Assembly (NCBI RefSeq): GCF_000321225.1
Contig: NW_004452181.1
Location: forward strand, 372,001-436,000
Reading direction: 5' to 3'
DNA: 64,000 nucleotides
DNA from: Odobenus rosmarus divergens
Lineage: Eukaryota; Chordata; Mammalia; Carnivora; Odobenidae
The stretch's first letter is position 1, and every line of letters starts with the position of its first letter. Positions 62,201-64,000 of the stretch are shown in pieces. Position numbers and translations under genes: made by a program. The notes under the pieces were generated by a model that ran no database searches, had not been told where the DNA came from, and saw nothing but the letters and a program-made list of their open reading frames with translations.

Positions 62201-63169
62201 GGGTGTGTTTCCTGTCCTGGGTTAGGCCCAATCCCTCCTTCTCACAGCAAACCCCGTGCACCTGCTGCCGCCCTCACCTCTGCCTCTGCCTAGTCCTCTC
62301 TATATCCCCAACTCCTCCCCCCACCCCAAAACTGGGGCAGCATCACAGGCGCTTAGGTTAATTGTTGGTTATTCTGTAGGTGACTCTGATTTCTTCATTA
62401 TGCTAGTATTTGTCCCCTTTTGTATTTTTTGAGATGGAGATCTGAGGGCTGTCCACAGTACGGTCATTTGTTATGTTTGTTGATAGCTGGTTGGTATTTC
62501 TTCTTCTTCCCACACCAATTATACACCTCTCCCCAGCCCACTAATTTCTCTCTACACTTGGGGGTGGGATGAGGCTAAATTTACCTTTTCTGTTCCATTA
62601 GAAGTCTGCTCAGCTGTTGATTTTCCAAGTTGCTTGTTTTTGACTGGGCTGAACTGACTCCAATGTATCAAAAATGCCAATAGTACCTTGACCCTCCTGG
62701 ATATAGAATTGGTTTTATCTGTGTATCATGTTTGTAATTTCTGTTGGGTCATTTTTCTCTTAGTAACATATTTGAAGACCTAGCCAGGCACTGGCTGGGA
62801 ACATTGGGATGAGGAAGACCTAGTGCGAATAAGATCCAAAGCTGCCTATGGAGAGAATGAGAACAGAGGCCTGGAGGGACTGACTTACCCCATGGAAAGT
62901 TCCAGAAGGAGATTTAGGTTTGTGAGTAAAGTGCAGTGCCCCACTGGTACAGTAATCACAGGATACATTTCAGTAATCTGGGCTGAATCAGCAATGGGGT
63001 ACTGGGACAGGTAACACTTAATGACTACAGATAGAAGTGTGTCTCAAGACACAGGAACAGCTGAGAGCTTGGGACCCCTCACCTTTGGTATCTAGAAGGG
63101 GAATTACAAGTTCCAAGAAGCACCCCATCTTAGGAGGGACTGGGCTGGCTTTCTTCCTTCCCTCCTCCT
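62201..63169. other. Unassigned DNA
   Basis: Pyrimidine-rich at 62220-62335. No transposon or gene recognised. Confidence 0.4.
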
Positions 63170-63340
63170 TTACTTCCTTCATCAAATAACATGCGGTAAC
63201 TCTGCTGGGTCCTGGGGCAATCTGGTGAACAAACAGACAAGACTTTGGAACTCAGAGGGGAGCAGACTAAAACTAACAAACAAATGCATGAAAGAACTAC
63301 ATATTGTAAAAATATCTACCAAGGAAACAAATAGTGCTAA
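63170..63340 (-). mobile_element. L2 LINE 3' end, antisense, diverged
   Basis: TTCCTTCATCAAATAACATG, CTGCTGGGTCCTGGGGCAAT, CTGGTGAACAAACAGACAAG and ACTAACAAACAAATGCATGA resemble antisense L2 (ATTCATTCAACAAATATT..., GGCGCTGGGGATACAGCAGTGAACAAAACAGAC...). Confidence 0.6.
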
Positions 63341-63483
63341 GAGAGCAAATGGTGGTGGTGGGAGGTGAATGGAGAACCACCTACCACATGGAGAACGAAG
63401 TTCAGCATGGTTGATCAAGAAAGCCAAGACTCAAAGGATGATATGGGGCTGACCAGGTTCAGAACATAGAGAAGAGAACTCAA

Positions 63484-63693
63484 GGGGCACCTGGGTGGCG
63501 CAGTGGGTTGAGTGGCTGACTCTTGGTTTCAGCTCAGGTTGTGATCCCAGGGTTGAGAGATCGAGCCTCATCTTGGGCCCTGTGTTCAGTGCGGAGTCTG
63601 CTGGGGATTCGCTCTCCCTCTCCCTCTGCCCCTCCTACTCCCTATCCCTCTAAAATAAATAGATAAATCTTTAAAGAAAAGAAGAAGAAGAGG
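63484..63693 (+). mobile_element. Can-SINE, older type, plus strand
   Basis: GGGGCACCTGGGTGGCGCAG (A box), GTGGCTGACTCTTGGTTTCA, GAGATCGAGCCTCATCTTGG (B box), TGCTGGGGATTCGCTCTCCC, and a CTAAAATAAATAGATAAATC tail running into AAG repeats. It keeps the anticodon-loop CTT at 63522-63524. Duplication AGAGAACTCAA at 63473-63483 and 63694-63704, perfect over 11 bases. Confidence 0.96.
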
Positions 63694-63704
63694 AGAGAAC
63701 TCAA

Positions 63705-63845
63705 AGTAGAGGAAACAGCCTATGAACAAGTCCTAATTTAGAAAAACCTTGACTTGTTCAAAGAACTAAAGGGATCAGGATGGTTAGAGAATGGACAAGG
63801 GGGACAGAAACAGCTTACTGAGGTAGGCAGAGCCATGGAACTGTG
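63705..63845. other. Unassigned DNA
   Basis: Nothing recognised. Confidence 0.3.
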
Positions 63846-64000
63846 TCAGTTAACTTTTGCAAACAAGCAGTCCTAACATTTAGTGGCTTAAAACAATAAT
63901 GACATTATTTCTTGTGATTCTGTGGAGTTCTTCTGGTCTGGGCATGTTGCCAGGGCTGGAAGGTCTAGAATGGCCTCACTTGCAGGTATAGGGTCTCAGC
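63846..64000 (-). mobile_element. MLT1-type MaLR LTR, antisense, cut by window end
   Basis: GTGTCAGTTAACTTTTGCAA, TAGTGGCTTAAAACAATAAT, TTGTGATTCTGTGGAGTTCT and GGAAGGTCTAGAATGGCCTC-ACTTGC match the start of the reverse complement of an older MLT1 LTR, like 40505-40965. Continues beyond the window. Confidence 0.75.

Noticed and set aside
1..64000. CRISPR arrays, operons, phage or plasmid features
   Set aside because: No regularly spaced repeats, no dense coding, no ribosome-binding sites; composition and transposons are those of a mammal.

Overview
This 64 kb window is nuclear DNA from a placental mammal, almost certainly a carnivoran. The main evidence is about 19 copies of the tRNA-Lys-derived Can-SINE (SINEC). 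The plus copies open with GGGGCGCCTGGGTGGCTCAG-type heads; the minus copies read AAAGATTTTATTTATTT ... GAGCCACCCAGGCGCCC. The wording of the younger copies (TTCGGCTCAGGTCATGATCC, AACACAAGCAGGGGGAGTGGGAG) fits an arctoid carnivoran (bear, pinniped or mustelid) better than dog or cat. That clade call is inference.

I find no protein-coding gene, structural RNA gene, CRISPR array, operon or bacterial-type regulatory element that I can support. The open reading frames are short and mostly run through transposons or low-complexity DNA. The one stretch that reads somewhat like an exon is a 115-base segment at 60301-60415, kept at low confidence. The window is best described as intergenic or intronic DNA.

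Layout: 1-1765 is a long, decayed L2 LINE cut by a young SINE. 3-6.7 kb holds further L2, a MIR and a short L1 3' end with target-site duplications. 7-10 kb is mostly unique DNA with a minisatellite, a G-quadruplex candidate, one SINE and a GTGC-type alternating tract. 10.1-11.0 kb is a three-level nest (MaLR LTR, then L1, then SINE). 12.2-12.7 kb is a second MaLR LTR. 13.8-19.3 kb is dominated by two old antisense L1 bodies with SINEs in them. 19.4-22.4 kb is largely repeat-free and partly resembles conserved non-coding DNA. 22.5-24.8 kb is an antisense L1 with two SINE insertions, followed by L2. 27.5-27.8 kb carries an old tandem duplication. 29-34 kb is more GC-rich, with a small CpG cluster beside a TAAT-rich segment. 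34-44 kb is a mosaic of L2, MIR, MER5 and SINEs with repeat-free stretches between them. 45-46.2 kb has two SINEs in older LINE-like DNA. 48.5-52.6 kb has two MaLR LTRs, a carnivore L1 with a nested SINE, and a Tigger-like DNA transposon. 54.1-55.5 kb is one L1 inserted in opposite orientation into another. 55.5-63.2 kb is mostly unique DNA. The window ends with a SINE and the start of another MaLR LTR.

Many insertions keep both target-site duplications, so their order can be read directly from the sequence: L2, MIR, MaLR and MER5 first, then older L1, then younger L1, then Can-SINEs. The most interesting observations are the nested insertions, a pyrimidine microsatellite that grew from a SINE tail, two apparent poly(A)-only micro-insertions, the CpG/TAAT pair, several candidate conserved non-coding stretches and the weak exon candidate. 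I see no previously undescribed system.
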